A stretch of 64,000 bases of DNA from NCBI RefSeq assembly GCF_010731795.1, contig NZ_AP022591.1, positions 1,860,001 through 1,924,000 on the forward strand, in the 5' to 3' direction. A model generated the notes under the pieces. It was not told the origin of the DNA and made no database searches. It saw only the letters and a list, made by a program, of their open reading frames with translations. Shown one piece after another: positions 45,675 through 53,244 of this stretch. The stretch's first letter is position 1. Every line of letters starts with the position of its first letter. The stretch comes from Mycolicibacterium celeriflavum (GTDB lineage: Bacteria > Actinomycetota > Actinomycetes > Mycobacteriales > Mycobacteriaceae). A program made the position numbers and the translations under genes.

Positions 45675-47228
45675 ATGAGCTACCGGGAGGTGTCGGTGAT
45701 CGAAATCAAGGAGATGCTGCGGCTGTGGCTGCAGGGTCGAGGACTGCGTGAGGTGGCCCGGCTATCGGGCACCGACCGCAAGACCGTGCGCCGTTATGTG
45801 GATCGGGCACGCGCGTGCGGGCTGGACCGTGACGGCGATGTCTGCCAGCTGACCGATGAGCTGTTGGCGGCGGTGATCGCCGGGGTGCGGTCGAGTCGGC
45901 CCAACGGCAAGAGCGAGGCGTGGGAGACCATCGCCGCTCAGGGCGAGCAGATCAAGGCGTGGCTGGATCAGGACCTGACGCTGACCAAGGTGCACACACT
46001 GCTGGGCCGCCGTGGTGTGGTGGTGTCGTATCGAACGTTGCACCGCTATGCGGTAACGGAATTGGGGTTCGGGCAGCGGCAGACCACGGTTCGGGTGGCC
46101 GACGGTGAGCCGGGCGCCGAAGTGCAGGTCGACTTCGGCCGGCTGGGCATGCTCACCGACGCAGCCGACGGGCGCCGCCGGGTGGTGCACGGGTTGATCT
46201 TCACCGCGGTGTATTCGCGGCATATGTTCGTCTGGCCGACCTACCGCCAAACACTCAATGATGTGATCGGCGGGTTCGAGGCTGCCTGGGCGTTCTTCGG
46301 CGGGGTGTTCGCGGTGGTGATCCCCGACAATCTGAAGGCCATCGTCGATAAGGCCGATGCGACCGACCCCAAGCTCAACGACGCGTTTCGCGAGTACGCC
46401 CAGGCTCGTGGGTTCGCCGTGGACCCCGCCCGGGTACGCAGCCCGCGCGACAAGCCGCGGGTCGAGCGCAGTGTGCCGTATGTGAGGTCGAATTTCTTCG
46501 CCGGAGAACAGTTCCGCGACATCGACGACTGCCGGGCGCGAGCCCAGCAGTGGTGTGCGCAGGTGGCCGGGATGCGGGTGCACGGCACCACCCGATGCCG
46601 GCCCGCCGAGGTGTTCGCCACCGACGAGGCACCCAAGCTCAAGGCGGCACCCGATGACGTGTTCGACATCCCGACCTGGACCCATCCCAAGGTCGCCCCG
46701 GATCGGCACGTGCAGATCGCCAAGGCCCTCTACAGCGTCCCCGGGGAGCTGGTGGGTCGGCGGCTGGATGCCCGGGCCGATGCGCGCACGGTCAAACTGT
46801 ATTGGCGCGGTGAGCTGATCAAGGTCCACCCCGTCGTCGCGCCGGGGCGCCGCCAGACCGATCCCGCCGATCTGCCGGCCGAGGCGTCGGTCTATGCGAT
46901 GCGGGATCTGAACACCCTGCAGCGCAAGGCATCAGCGCACGGTGACCATGTCGGCGCGTATGCCGCGGCGGTGCTGGAGCATCCGCTGCCGTGGACCAAG
47001 ATGCGCCAGGTCTACCGGCTGCTCGGGCTGGTGCGTCGCCACGGCGCGGGCGCGGCCGATGACGCCTGCCGCCGCGCGCTGGACGCCGAAGTCATCGACG
47101 TCGGGCTGATCGAGCGCATGCTGTCCCGGGGTGCGGGCGAGCAGCTGCCGCTGATGGCGAAACCGCCAGCGACGGCGTCGCGGTTCGTCCGCTCTGCCAC
47201 CGACTTCACGGTGCGGAGGCCCTCATGA
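45675..47228 (+). CDS. istA: IS21-family transposase IstA
   Basis: The product has 517 residues. An N-terminal HTH (EIKEMLRLWLQGRGLREVARLSGTDRKTVRRYVDRAR) is followed by the DDE core with VQVDFG (D153), VIPDNLKAIV (D218) and RDKPRVERSVPYV (E264). A beta-barrel C-terminal domain follows. Length and motif spacing are complete. It overlaps the istB start by four bases (ATGA), the usual IstA/IstB coupling. It needs IstB for transposition. Confidence 0.92.
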   Translation: MSYREVSVIEIKEMLRLWLQGRGLREVARLSGTDRKTVRRYVDRARACGLDRDGDVCQLTDELLAAVIAGVRSSRPNGKSEAWETIAAQGEQIKAWLDQDLTLTKVHTLLGRRGVVVSYRTLHRYAVTELGFGQRQTTVRVADGEPGAEVQVDFGRLGMLTDAADGRRRVVHGLIFTAVYSRHMFVWPTYRQTLNDVIGGFEAAWAFFGGVFAVVIPDNLKAIVDKADATDPKLNDAFREYAQARGFAVDPARVRSPRDKPRVERSVPYVRSNFFAGEQFRDIDDCRARAQQWCAQVAGMRVHGTTRCRPAEVFATDEAPKLKAAPDDVFDIPTWTHPKVAPDRHVQIAKALYSVPGELVGRRLDARADARTVKLYWRGELIKVHPVVAPGRRQTDPADLPAEASVYAMRDLNTLQRKASAHGDHVGAYAAAVLEHPLPWTKMRQVYRLLGLVRRHGAGAADDACRRALDAEVIDVGLIERMLSRGAGEQLPLMAKPPATASRFVRSATDFTVRRPS

Positions 47229-48034
47229 GCCCCGCCCGGCCCGACACCACCCCGGCGGTCAAGCCGATCGAGGTCTCCAGCGACCTCAAAGCGCTGATGC
47301 GCCGCCTCAAGCTCGGCCAGCTGCTCGACACCCTGCCCGAGCGGCTGGCGCTGGCCCGGTCTAATCGGCTGCCGCACCACGACTTCCTGGAGATGCTGCT
47401 GGCTGACGAGGTCACCCGCCGCGACCGCCAATCCGCAGCACGGCGCGCCAAAGCCGCTCACCTGGACCCGCAGATGCAGCTACACGCCTGGGACGACACC
47501 GCAGCGATCACCTACGACCAACAACTGTGGGCAGAGCTGACCTCGCTGCGATTCCTCGCCGACGCCTACAACGTGCTCATCATGGGGCCGGTCGGAGTCG
47601 GAAAACGTTCCTGGCCAACGCATTAGGGCACGTCGCCGTCCGGCGTCACCACAGCGTGCACACCGAACGCGCCGACAAACTGTTCAAACGCCTACGCGGT
47701 GCCCGCCTGGACGCCACCTACGAAGACGAGATGCGCAAACTACACCGCGTCGAGCTACTCATCATCGACGACCTCGCGCTGCACCGGCTCGAAGCCACCG
47801 AAACCAGCGACTTCTACGAGCTCATCGTCGAGCGCCACCGCACCGCGTCGACCATCATCACCAGCAACCGTGAACCACCAGAGATCCTGACCATGATGGC
47901 CGACCCACTCCTGCCCAATCCGCGATGGACCGGCTGCAATCCGCGACTACGAACTCGTCGTCGAAGGCGAGTCCTACCGGCAGCGCCAGAAACCCCGCCC
48001 CGCAAATCCGGCCCACACCAATCCGTCGGATTGA
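47225..48034 (+). pseudogene. istB: IstB helper ATPase, frameshifted
   Basis: The frame opens correctly (MSPARPDTTPAVKPIEVSSDLKALMRRLKLGQLLDTLPERL) and reaches the Walker A motif NVLIMGPVGVGK. One A is missing in the A-run after it (about 47604), so the frame ends at 47626 while the correct sequence FLANALGHVAVRRHH continues one frame over. The Walker B LLIIDDLAL and TSNREPPEI regions follow. Near 47910 another single-base loss and further slippage occur before the normal C-terminus LVVEGESYRQRQKP. At least two indels make it inactive unless they are sequencing errors. Confidence 0.8.
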
Positions 48035-48184
48035 CCGGCGGCACCATCATCGGTCACCATCACCACACGGCCCGCGACCGGAAACAACCGGTCCCATCCT
48101 CATGGCAAAACGGTGGTCCCATCACCCTGGCAGGCGACAGCCGCACCCCTGCGGAGCCGTCGTTAGAGGGCGGCTTATATCAAG

Positions 48185-48236
48185 TTATCCCCAACGGGTC
48201 AACCCGAGCGACCGCCTTATCCCCAGGTCATCCACA
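48185..48236 (+). promoter_or_regulatory. Cluster of three DnaA-box-like 9-mers
   Basis: TTATCCCCA at 48185 and 48217, and TCATCCACA at 48228, lie within 52 bases immediately right of the IS element. Each differs from TTATCCACA at one position. They may form part of an origin used by the satellite. Confidence 0.4.
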
Positions 48237-48319
48237 TAGCTGCTCCAAAGATTAGCTTGCGCCGCCGCCAGCAACGTCTACAGTCCTCAGCGTCGGGCCT
48301 GCTAGAAGCCACGGCTTAC

Positions 48320-48356
48320 AAAAAAGCGGCCCCTCCGGTTGCAACGGAGGGGCCGC
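48320..48356 (-). terminator. Rho-independent terminator, reading leftward
   Basis: A 12-bp stem (GCGGCCCCTCCG with CGGAGGGGCCGC) has a run of six A on its left, that is six U for a minus-strand transcript. It would stop the leftward operon of the element. The plus-strand HNH gene starts 38 bases to its right. Confidence 0.75.
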
Positions 48357-48393
48357 CTGAACACTCCCCCAACGCGATATCAAGGAAGCGAAG

Positions 48394-48897
48394 ATGACGA
48401 TAACCGACGACCACAGCGCGGGCCACTTTCGGATGCGCGCAGCCTGCCCCGGCTGTGGCAGCACCGATGGGGCCATCACCACAACGGGTGGTCAGGACAC
48501 GGTCCGCTGCGTGAAGTGCAACCGATACTGCTACAACGCGCCACGTACCGAGACGGGCCGCGCACGCCGCTCGCTTCGGTCCCGACCGCAGGTATCTCCC
48601 AGTCAGCGGCAACGGATCTTGGTGCGCGACAAGCGGGCGTGTTTTGTCTGCGGTCGCAAGAATGTACATCTGGACATCGGGCACATCATCTCGATCCGTG
48701 AGGGGCGAGCGCATGGCCTGTCCGAGACTGAGTTGTTCGCCGACGACAACTTGGTGGCGATGTGTCCGGAGTGCAATGCCGGTCAGGGATCAGCGACGTT
48801 GCCGCTGCCCTTCCTGGTAGCCGTCTTACGCGCCGCGGGTCGGCCGGTTTCGATGCCGTTGCTCGTCGCAGTACTCCGTGTCCGGTGCGCGACCTAG
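48394..48897 (+). CDS. HNH endonuclease with N-terminal zinc ribbon
   Basis: ATG 48394 follows AAGGAAGC and encodes 167 residues. The N-terminal zinc ribbon has CPGCGSTDG and RCVKCNRYC (about 18-45). The HNH core has CFVCGRKNVHLDIGHIISIREGR and DDNLVAMCPECNAGQGS, giving the Cys pairs, the catalytic His in IGHII, the Asn and the second Cys pair. HNH enzymes of HK97-like phages work with terminase in DNA packaging. Here it is on the opposite strand to the capsid and small terminase genes and could serve the same role or act as a nicking nuclease. Confidence 0.85.
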   Translation: MTITDDHSAGHFRMRAACPGCGSTDGAITTTGGQDTVRCVKCNRYCYNAPRTETGRARRSLRSRPQVSPSQRQRILVRDKRACFVCGRKNVHLDIGHIISIREGRAHGLSETELFADDNLVAMCPECNAGQGSATLPLPFLVAVLRAAGRPVSMPLLVAVLRVRCAT

Positions 48898-48922
48898 ACC
48901 AAGCGACGGGAGCTGTCGGCTG

Positions 48923-49240
48923 TCAGATGCGCTCAATGGGCCGATCATCGGCCATCCAGATTCCCGCGCCGCGAAAGTCCTCCGGTACGGGATAGCGCCC
49001 ATAGATGCCGTCTAGGTCGCCCTGCTGCACCTGAGCGTGTTCGCGATCGGCGTGCGCAATCAGACGTGCCGCTCTCGCAGCCTCCACAGCGCGGCGGTCC
49101 TCGTTGGCCTCGTACCAGAGAAGCAGGAGCCTGGAAGCCACCACCAGGACGACCACTGCCACCAGGACGGGCCACATTTCGATGATCGCGCTGAGCACGA
49201 TCATTAGGATCAGCGCCTGGCCGAGCGAGCGCATAACCAA
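48923..49240 (-). CDS. Element-encoded small membrane protein
   Basis: The product has 105 residues with one or two membrane helices near 8-43 (ALILMIVLSAIIEMWPVLVAVVVLVVASRLLLLWY). A charged region EANEDRRAVEAARAARLIAHADREHAQVQQGD follows, then IYGRYPVPEDFRGAGIWM. The charged tail with AHADREHAQVQQGD and YGRYP is seen in mycobacteriophage small membrane proteins. It is the last gene of the leftward element operon. Function unknown; superinfection exclusion is only a possibility. Confidence 0.65.
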   Translation of the reverse strand: MVMRSLGQALILMIVLSAIIEMWPVLVAVVVLVVASRLLLLWYEANEDRRAVEAARAARLIAHADREHAQVQQGDLDGIYGRYPVPEDFRGAGIWMADDRPIERI

Positions 49241-49266
49241 TGGTAGGCGCTGCCCGTCCTATGGGC

Positions 49267-49689
49267 TCAGACTTTCGCGACCTCGCGCATGGTGGCGACG
49301 TTGAAAGCGCCCCGGTAGATCGGTAGGGCGTAGCCGTTCGGTGTCTCGTCGGTGACCAGGATGGCGCGGGCACGGTACAGAGTCGAGCAGATCCCGGCGA
49401 TGCTGCCCCCCAACGTGCCATCAACGATCCGCCCCTCAGCGGTGCCGAAGGTCAACGCGCACGCATACGGGCGTGCAGCCGTGGCGACGTACCGCAGCAT
49501 CGACTGTGGGGACGGGCAGGAGTAAACCCCACAGCTGCAACCTTCGCACGGTGGCAGATGACCCGCGATCGGACACACTGCCCGCATCATGCCAGCGGTC
49601 GGCAGGACCGCGGCGCTTCCCAGGATGCCGAACGCCCGCGGCGACACCAAAGCCCCGTCCGCGATCCGCCACAGCTTCCAGGTATTCAC
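49267..49689 (-). CDS. Phage-type hypothetical protein
   Basis: The product has 140 residues from GTG 49689, with a Cys-rich middle (AVCPIAGHLPPCEGCSCGVYSCPSPQ) and conserved-looking LWRIADGALVSPRAFGILGS and GYALPIYRG segments. Related proteins occur in mycobacteriophages and prophages; function is unknown. A 17-bp tandem duplication covers its start, so that a first GTG at 49706, coupled to the previous stop, now reads only six codons. The second GTG is the working start. Confidence 0.65.
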   Translation of the reverse strand: MNTWKLWRIADGALVSPRAFGILGSAAVLPTAGMMRAVCPIAGHLPPCEGCSCGVYSCPSPQSMLRYVATAARPYACALTFGTAEGRIVDGTLGGSIAGICSTLYRARAILVTDETPNGYALPIYRGAFNVATMREVAKV

Positions 49690-49707
49690 GGCTTCCAGGT
49701 ATTCACG
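49674..49707. repeat. 17-bp perfect tandem duplication over a start codon
   Basis: GCTTCCAGGTATTCACG occurs twice, at 49674-49690 and 49691-49707. Each copy contains a GTG start (minus strand). The 17-base length moves the frame. Confidence 0.9.
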
Positions 49708-49930
49708 TCGCGCGATACTTCGCCCGTCGTCGGTTGCGCCGCACCCTCAGCCGGGCGATGACCCAGCCTCGTGGTGCCGCTGCCCGACGTGCGTCCCAGA
49801 ATTGAGAGTATGCCTTGCGTTCTGTCGACGCGGGCCAGTCGTCGGGGTCGAACTCGCGAAGCGGCCCGGGCGGATATTCCATCGTCCTCCACCAGTCCCA
49901 CCCCGAGCGGTTCTCCCGCAGCCGGGCCAT
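49703..49930 (-). CDS. Small element protein, unknown
   Basis: The product has 75 residues from ATG 49930, which overlaps the stop of the small terminase (TAATG). It has Trp-rich NRSGWDWWRTMEYPPGPLREFDPDDW and a basic C-terminus ARLRVRRNRRRAKYRAT. I do not recognise it. Translational coupling to the terminase suggests a packaging or head role. Confidence 0.55.
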   Translation of the reverse strand: MARLRENRSGWDWWRTMEYPPGPLREFDPDDWPASTERKAYSQFWDARRAAAPRGWVIARLRVRRNRRRAKYRAT

Positions 49931-50271
49931 TACGCCTCTCGCAGTTCGTGAACGGTGGCGTGTCGCTCCGGTTCCTGCTCGCTCGGCAATGCCAGTTCGC
50001 GGACCAGCCGGCTTATGGTGCGCTGGCACTCCCTCAACTCCATCAACAAGGGGTTCGCCTTCGGCATCTGGCCGCGGCCCCCGGTGACGACAAGGCCATC
50101 CTCGACGATTCGGCGGTCAAGTTCTTCGATACGGTCGGCTTCGCGGCATAGCTCGCGCAGCAACACCAACTCGCAGCTTTCGAGGACGTATTTGGTCGTT
50201 ATTTCACGCCAAAGCCCCCTTCCGCGCACCTTTAGGCCCGTTGGCGCGCGGGGTGGTTTCGATATGGTCAT
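49930..50271 (-). CDS. Small terminase-like subunit (P27 type)
   Basis: ATG 50271 follows AGAGGGA. The 113-residue protein reads PPRAPTGLKVRGRGLWREITTKYVLESCELVLLRELCREADRIEELDRRIVEDGLVVTGGRGQMPKANPLLMELRECQRTISRLVRELAL, a pattern of the P27-family small terminase. The LWREITTKYVLES..ELVLLRELCREADRIEEL helices and GRG...NPLLMELRECQRTISRLV are typical. Small terminase recognises the packaging site of phage DNA. A satellite carrying its own could redirect helper packaging. No large terminase gene is nearby. Confidence 0.75.
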   Translation of the reverse strand: MTISKPPRAPTGLKVRGRGLWREITTKYVLESCELVLLRELCREADRIEELDRRIVEDGLVVTGGRGQMPKANPLLMELRECQRTISRLVRELALPSEQEPERHATVHELREA

Positions 50272-50720
50272 GGTCCCTCTGATTCGCGAATTAGCTTGCA
50301 GTACAGCATGTTTCGGTGATCTAATGGTGTTGCGGCGCAACGGATTCGACACGTCGCCGCAATGGCAGAAATCCCCTCTACCTGCGAAGATGCCTTTTTC
50401 GACCCCTCGCCATCTCGGGGACGGAAAGGTTCCTGACGTAGGTGCTAGTGACCTCTGGGCTTCAACTTTCGAGTACGCCCCCCAAAGCCCAAAGCTATTG
50501 CGGGCGAGCATGTTTCAAAAGATCGAGTCGGCCCGCCTCGATGGTAAGCATGTCACCAGTGACAGCGAACCACCGGCACTCGAATGGCATCCTTCATCAA
50601 TGTTGATGTTATGTTGAAGTCCGACCGAGAACCCCGATGTCGTGGGCGACAGATGTATGGGTCGACGGGTTCTGGGAGACTTTGCACACCCCACCCGATT
50701 GCGACACAACATGGTCGGGA
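50272..50720. other. AT-richer non-coding region of the element
   Basis: The 450 bases between the small terminase and the hairpin after the small DNA-binding gene have no convincing frame on either strand. They probably contain the promoter of the leftward terminase genes. Base composition is clearly less GC-rich than the host. Confidence 0.4.
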
Positions 50721-50760
50721 TGCGCCGGGGGCCGCTGGAATCAGCGACACCCCCGGCGCA
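50721..50760 (-). terminator. Strong hairpin after the capsid operon
   Basis: An outer 11-bp stem (TGCGCCGGGGG with CCCCCGGCGCA) encloses an inner CGCTG/CAGCG stem with a GAAT loop. It lies five bases after the minus-strand stop at 50766. No U-run follows, so it is a hairpin-only terminator candidate. Confidence 0.5.
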
Positions 50761-50765
50761 ACGGG

Positions 50766-50936
50766 TCACGGCGTTGTGACCGCCCCCGTGACGATCGCCG
50801 GCTCAACGAACCACAGGCCGAAGCCCGCGTAGAAGCCACGCAACGCGCGAATCCGAACCAAGTGCATCACCTGCGCCTTGGTGAGATCCATACGTCGAGC
50901 GCACTCATCGAGGTCGACGTAGTCGCGATCGAACAT
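50766..50936 (-). CDS. Small DNA-binding (HTH-like) element protein
   Basis: The product has 56 residues from ATG 50936, three bases after the capsid stop codon on the same strand. It reads MFDRDYVDLDECARRMDLTKAQVMHL then VRIRALRGFYAGFGLWFVEPAIVTGAV. The DLDECARRMDLTKAQVMHLVR segment is a MerR/excisionase-like helix-turn-helix pattern, and FVEPAIVTGA gives a beta wing. Similar short genes follow capsid genes in phiRv-type elements. It may be a regulator of the capsid operon. Function is inferred from shape alone. Confidence 0.6.
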   Translation of the reverse strand: MFDRDYVDLDECARRMDLTKAQVMHLVRIRALRGFYAGFGLWFVEPAIVTGAVTTP

Positions 50937-50939
50937 CGC

Positions 50940-52103
50940 TTACGCAACGAGGTCGATCAGCGCGAAGCTGGCGGGGCGAAGGTGCCCTAGCCCGATTCTC
51001 GCCTCAGCACGCATGACGGCGGCGTTCTTTGCGAAGTGGTCGCCGCCCGCGTCGACGTCGAGCCTCATACTCTCGCGCACGTACAGCCGGATCTGGCTCC
51101 AGTCCGCCAAGATCGCGGTGCCCGTGGGCACGCTCGGCGAAACCACCCGCTGAATACTGGTCGGGCCAAACACGTTGGCGCTGCCAGCGTTGCCGTCGGT
51201 AAAGCCGTCCAGCAGGAAGCCGACACCATCGGCCGCTTCTTTCGTCAGGTCGATTGCCTCGGCATCCGCGGGCGAGACGACCCAGGCGTTCGGCATGACG
51301 CCGATGGTCTGCAACGCGGTGACACCCTTCCGGAGCGTGGTCACCACATCGGTAGCGAAGGGCACAGCCGTGGTTCCGGCCACGGTCAGGATGCCGGTCA
51401 TGTTCTCGCCGGTGCCGCTACCGCTGACGACCTGACTTTCCAGCGCGTCTAGCACGCCTTCGGTCATCTCGGTTTCGAGCCAGCGCACCACTTCGGCGGC
51501 GTCTTGCCACAAACGGATCGGAATTTCTTCCGAGAGGTGAGCGATGACGCGGGCGCGGTCCTCGACCGGCTCCACGGTGAAAACGCTCGTGGGTTTGGAG
51601 CCCAGATCGGCAACGGGCGCAGCGTTATTCGTCCTCACCGTCTGCCGGAAGTACTCAAACGCGTTGGACTGCACCGTTGCCCGGTTGACCAGCAGATCCA
51701 CCAGCCGCGTCGGCCGGGCCTTCGGGGTGACGGCGGGGTCGACGAGCACTGGCACGTCGACCGAACCCGACGAGATAGCACGGGCCTCGCCGCTCATCTT
51801 CCGAATCGCGTCGGCCGCGCGATGTGCCCACGCGTTACTAGCGCTGTTGTCGCCCACGCGGGCGGTAGCTCGGGCGACCGCGGCGACGTCGGGATTCTCA
51901 CGGCCGGAACGGGCGATGTCGTCGCGCACTGCGGCGATGTCGGCATCGAGTTCGCGCAAGCTCTCCGTGATCGACTGGAATCGCTTGGTTTCGTCGGCGG
52001 TGAGGTCGCTCGCGCCACGCGCCTCCACGGCCGCGAGGATTTTTGCACGCTCGGCCTTCCGGTCCGCGTGCAGCGTGAGTAGCCTTCTCAGCTTCTCATT
52101 CAT
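50940..52103 (-). CDS. HK97-family major capsid protein
   Basis: The product has 387 residues. The first 70 or so form a charged coiled-coil scaffold segment (HADRKAERAKILAAVEARGASDLTADETKRFQSITESLRELDADIAAVRDD), as in the HK97 delta domain. The remainder is the HK97 fold: VTPKARPTRLVDLLVNRATVQSNAFEYFRQT, LSEEIPIRLWQDAAEVVRWLETEMTEGVLDALESQVVSGSGTGENMTGIL, a loop GVMPNAWVVSPADAEAI, and DHFAKNAAVMRAEARIGLGHLRPASFALID at the C-terminus. It should build a small icosahedral head. No prohead protease gene lies beside it, unlike most HK97-type modules. Confidence 0.9.
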   Translation of the reverse strand: MNEKLRRLLTLHADRKAERAKILAAVEARGASDLTADETKRFQSITESLRELDADIAAVRDDIARSGRENPDVAAVARATARVGDNSASNAWAHRAADAIRKMSGEARAISSGSVDVPVLVDPAVTPKARPTRLVDLLVNRATVQSNAFEYFRQTVRTNNAAPVADLGSKPTSVFTVEPVEDRARVIAHLSEEIPIRLWQDAAEVVRWLETEMTEGVLDALESQVVSGSGTGENMTGILTVAGTTAVPFATDVVTTLRKGVTALQTIGVMPNAWVVSPADAEAIDLTKEAADGVGFLLDGFTDGNAGSANVFGPTSIQRVVSPSVPTGTAILADWSQIRLYVRESMRLDVDAGGDHFAKNAAVMRAEARIGLGHLRPASFALIDLVA

Positions 52104-52310
52104 ACGGTGATCTCCTATGGGGAGGTTGATCGCGGGGACGTTTGCCCATAACGATCAGTAGAGAACGCGCATAACGCTTGTTCTCTGATTGGCAGTTTGC
52201 TAAGTGCCATAGCCCAGACGTTTCGTGTCGGCGCCGCTGCATCCACGGAGTGCCACCGCATGCAGATCCGCCCGTGCCGGGCGGGGAAAGTTAGTAGTCG
52301 GTGCTAATGC

Positions 52311-52664
52311 TCAGGGCTCGGGAACCTCGGGCATGGGCTCGGGCGGAAGCTCGGACCACTTGGGCAGGCTCGCCGGGTCCGGTTCGGGCAGCGGCTCAGG
52401 CTGGTTCTCGGCGGCGATCACGTCGAACTTCGCCATGTCGAGATTCCACGCCCACTCACGTCGCGCCTTCTCGGCGTCGATGGTCACGGCAAGCGCACGA
52501 CCGATCGAGCGGATGCCGGCGTAGCCGCTGGCCCTCCACAAATCGGCGACCGTCATCATGTAGGTCAGTTCGCCGTCTGTGGCCTTCTCGATGTTGAAGT
52601 CACCCCGGGCGATCCGGCGGTTATGGAGTTCCTCGAATCTGAGTTTCGATCTGTCGTACTTCAC
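52311..52664 (-). CDS. Element protein with Pro/Glu-rich tail
   Basis: The product has 117 residues. An N-terminal helical region (YDRSKLRFEELHNRRIARGDFNIEKATDGELTYMMTVADLWRASGYAGIRSIGRALAVTIDAEKARREWAWNLDM) is followed by a Pro-Glu-rich tail (NQPEPLPEPDPASLPKWSELPPEPMPEVPEP). Its ATG overlaps the stop of the preceding gene. It is unrecognised and is part of a three-gene overlapping set upstream of the capsid gene. About 200 bases separate it from the capsid start. Confidence 0.55.
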   Translation of the reverse strand: MKYDRSKLRFEELHNRRIARGDFNIEKATDGELTYMMTVADLWRASGYAGIRSIGRALAVTIDAEKARREWAWNLDMAKFDVIAAENQPEPLPEPDPASLPKWSELPPEPMPEVPEP

Positions 52665-52918
52665 GAGTGCGCCTCTAGAGGTTGTTCAACTCCGTTGACG
52701 TAGCGACGGATTCGGGCCTTGTCGTCCCGATCGCGCTTGGCGGCGTGCTCATCCATGATCTGGCGCCGTTCCGGCATCGGGTCGGGTCGTCCCCGTGCGA
52801 GCCAGGCCAACAAGGATTCGATCTGCTCGTTGCTCAGGTGAAATGAGCACCCGCGCATGTGTAGTCGAATCCCGCCGTTCACCGGCACGAAATACGTCCG
52901 CGCAAGGGTTCGGCTCAT
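52661..52918 (-). CDS. Small element protein, paralogue of its neighbour
   Basis: The product has 85 residues with TYFVPVNGGIRLHMRGCSFHLSNEQIESLLAWLARGRPD followed by a charged C-terminal half (ERRQIMDEHAAKRDRDDKARIRRYVNGV). The SFHLSNEQIESLLAWLARG core aligns with WTFSLHVSYDEIRRLNEFVASG in the preceding gene, so the two are likely paralogues. Start and stop overlap both neighbours. Function unknown. Confidence 0.55.
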   Translation of the reverse strand: MSRTLARTYFVPVNGGIRLHMRGCSFHLSNEQIESLLAWLARGRPDPMPERRQIMDEHAAKRDRDDKARIRRYVNGVEQPLEAHS

Positions 52919-53244
52919 GCTTCTGCATCCTCGGGTTCGAGACGGCCGCGCTTCTCCAGCTCGCGTTCAAGGAGATCGGAGGGTAGGCCGCGCGTGGCGC
53001 GCTCCTCAGCCAGTCGTCTGCGGCGGTCCAGTTCCATCTCCAACTCACGCTGCGGCGCGTGGCGAAGGGTGGAGCGATCCCATTGGTTCTCAAGCTTCGG
53101 TGTCGTCGCGCGCTCACCACTAGCGACGAACTCATTGAGCCGACGGATCTCGTCGTAGGACACGTGCAAGCTGAAGGTCCAACCGAGCAACTTGACGCCG
53201 TCCCGGGTGCGCAGAAATTCGAGCCGGTTCTTGTTCCTTGTCAT
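52915..53244 (-). CDS. Small element protein, first of an overlapping set
   Basis: The product has 109 residues. RLEFLRTRDGVKLLGWTFSLHVSYDEIRRLNEFVASGER is followed by a basic/acidic helical tail (QRELEMELDRRRRLAEERATRGLPSDLLERELEKRGRL). It is the first gene after the regulatory gap and its end overlaps the next gene. I do not recognise it; an early regulatory or structural role is possible. Confidence 0.55.
   Translation of the reverse strand: MTRNKNRLEFLRTRDGVKLLGWTFSLHVSYDEIRRLNEFVASGERATTPKLENQWDRSTLRHAPQRELEMELDRRRRLAEERATRGLPSDLLERELEKRGRLEPEDAEA

Larger units (their letters stand above)
45510..48139 (+). mobile_element. IS21-family insertion sequence, 2,630 bp, with 4-bp target duplication
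   Basis: The ends read TGTCGGCTGCCAG (left) and TGTCGCCTGCCAG (right, inverted). Both are followed by internal ATGGGACC repeats and a shared GTTTTGCCATGAG segment, the multiple terminal repeats typical of IS21. GCCG flanks both ends (45506-45509 and 48140-48143), a 4-bp target-site duplication. It carries istA and a frameshifted istB. The insertion is inside the satellite element and thus later than it. Confidence 0.85.

Noticed and set aside
50515..50769. 84-codon minus-strand frame next to the capsid operon
   Set aside because: It reads through the hairpin and has no protein-like pattern; the real small gene is 50766-50936 in another frame.
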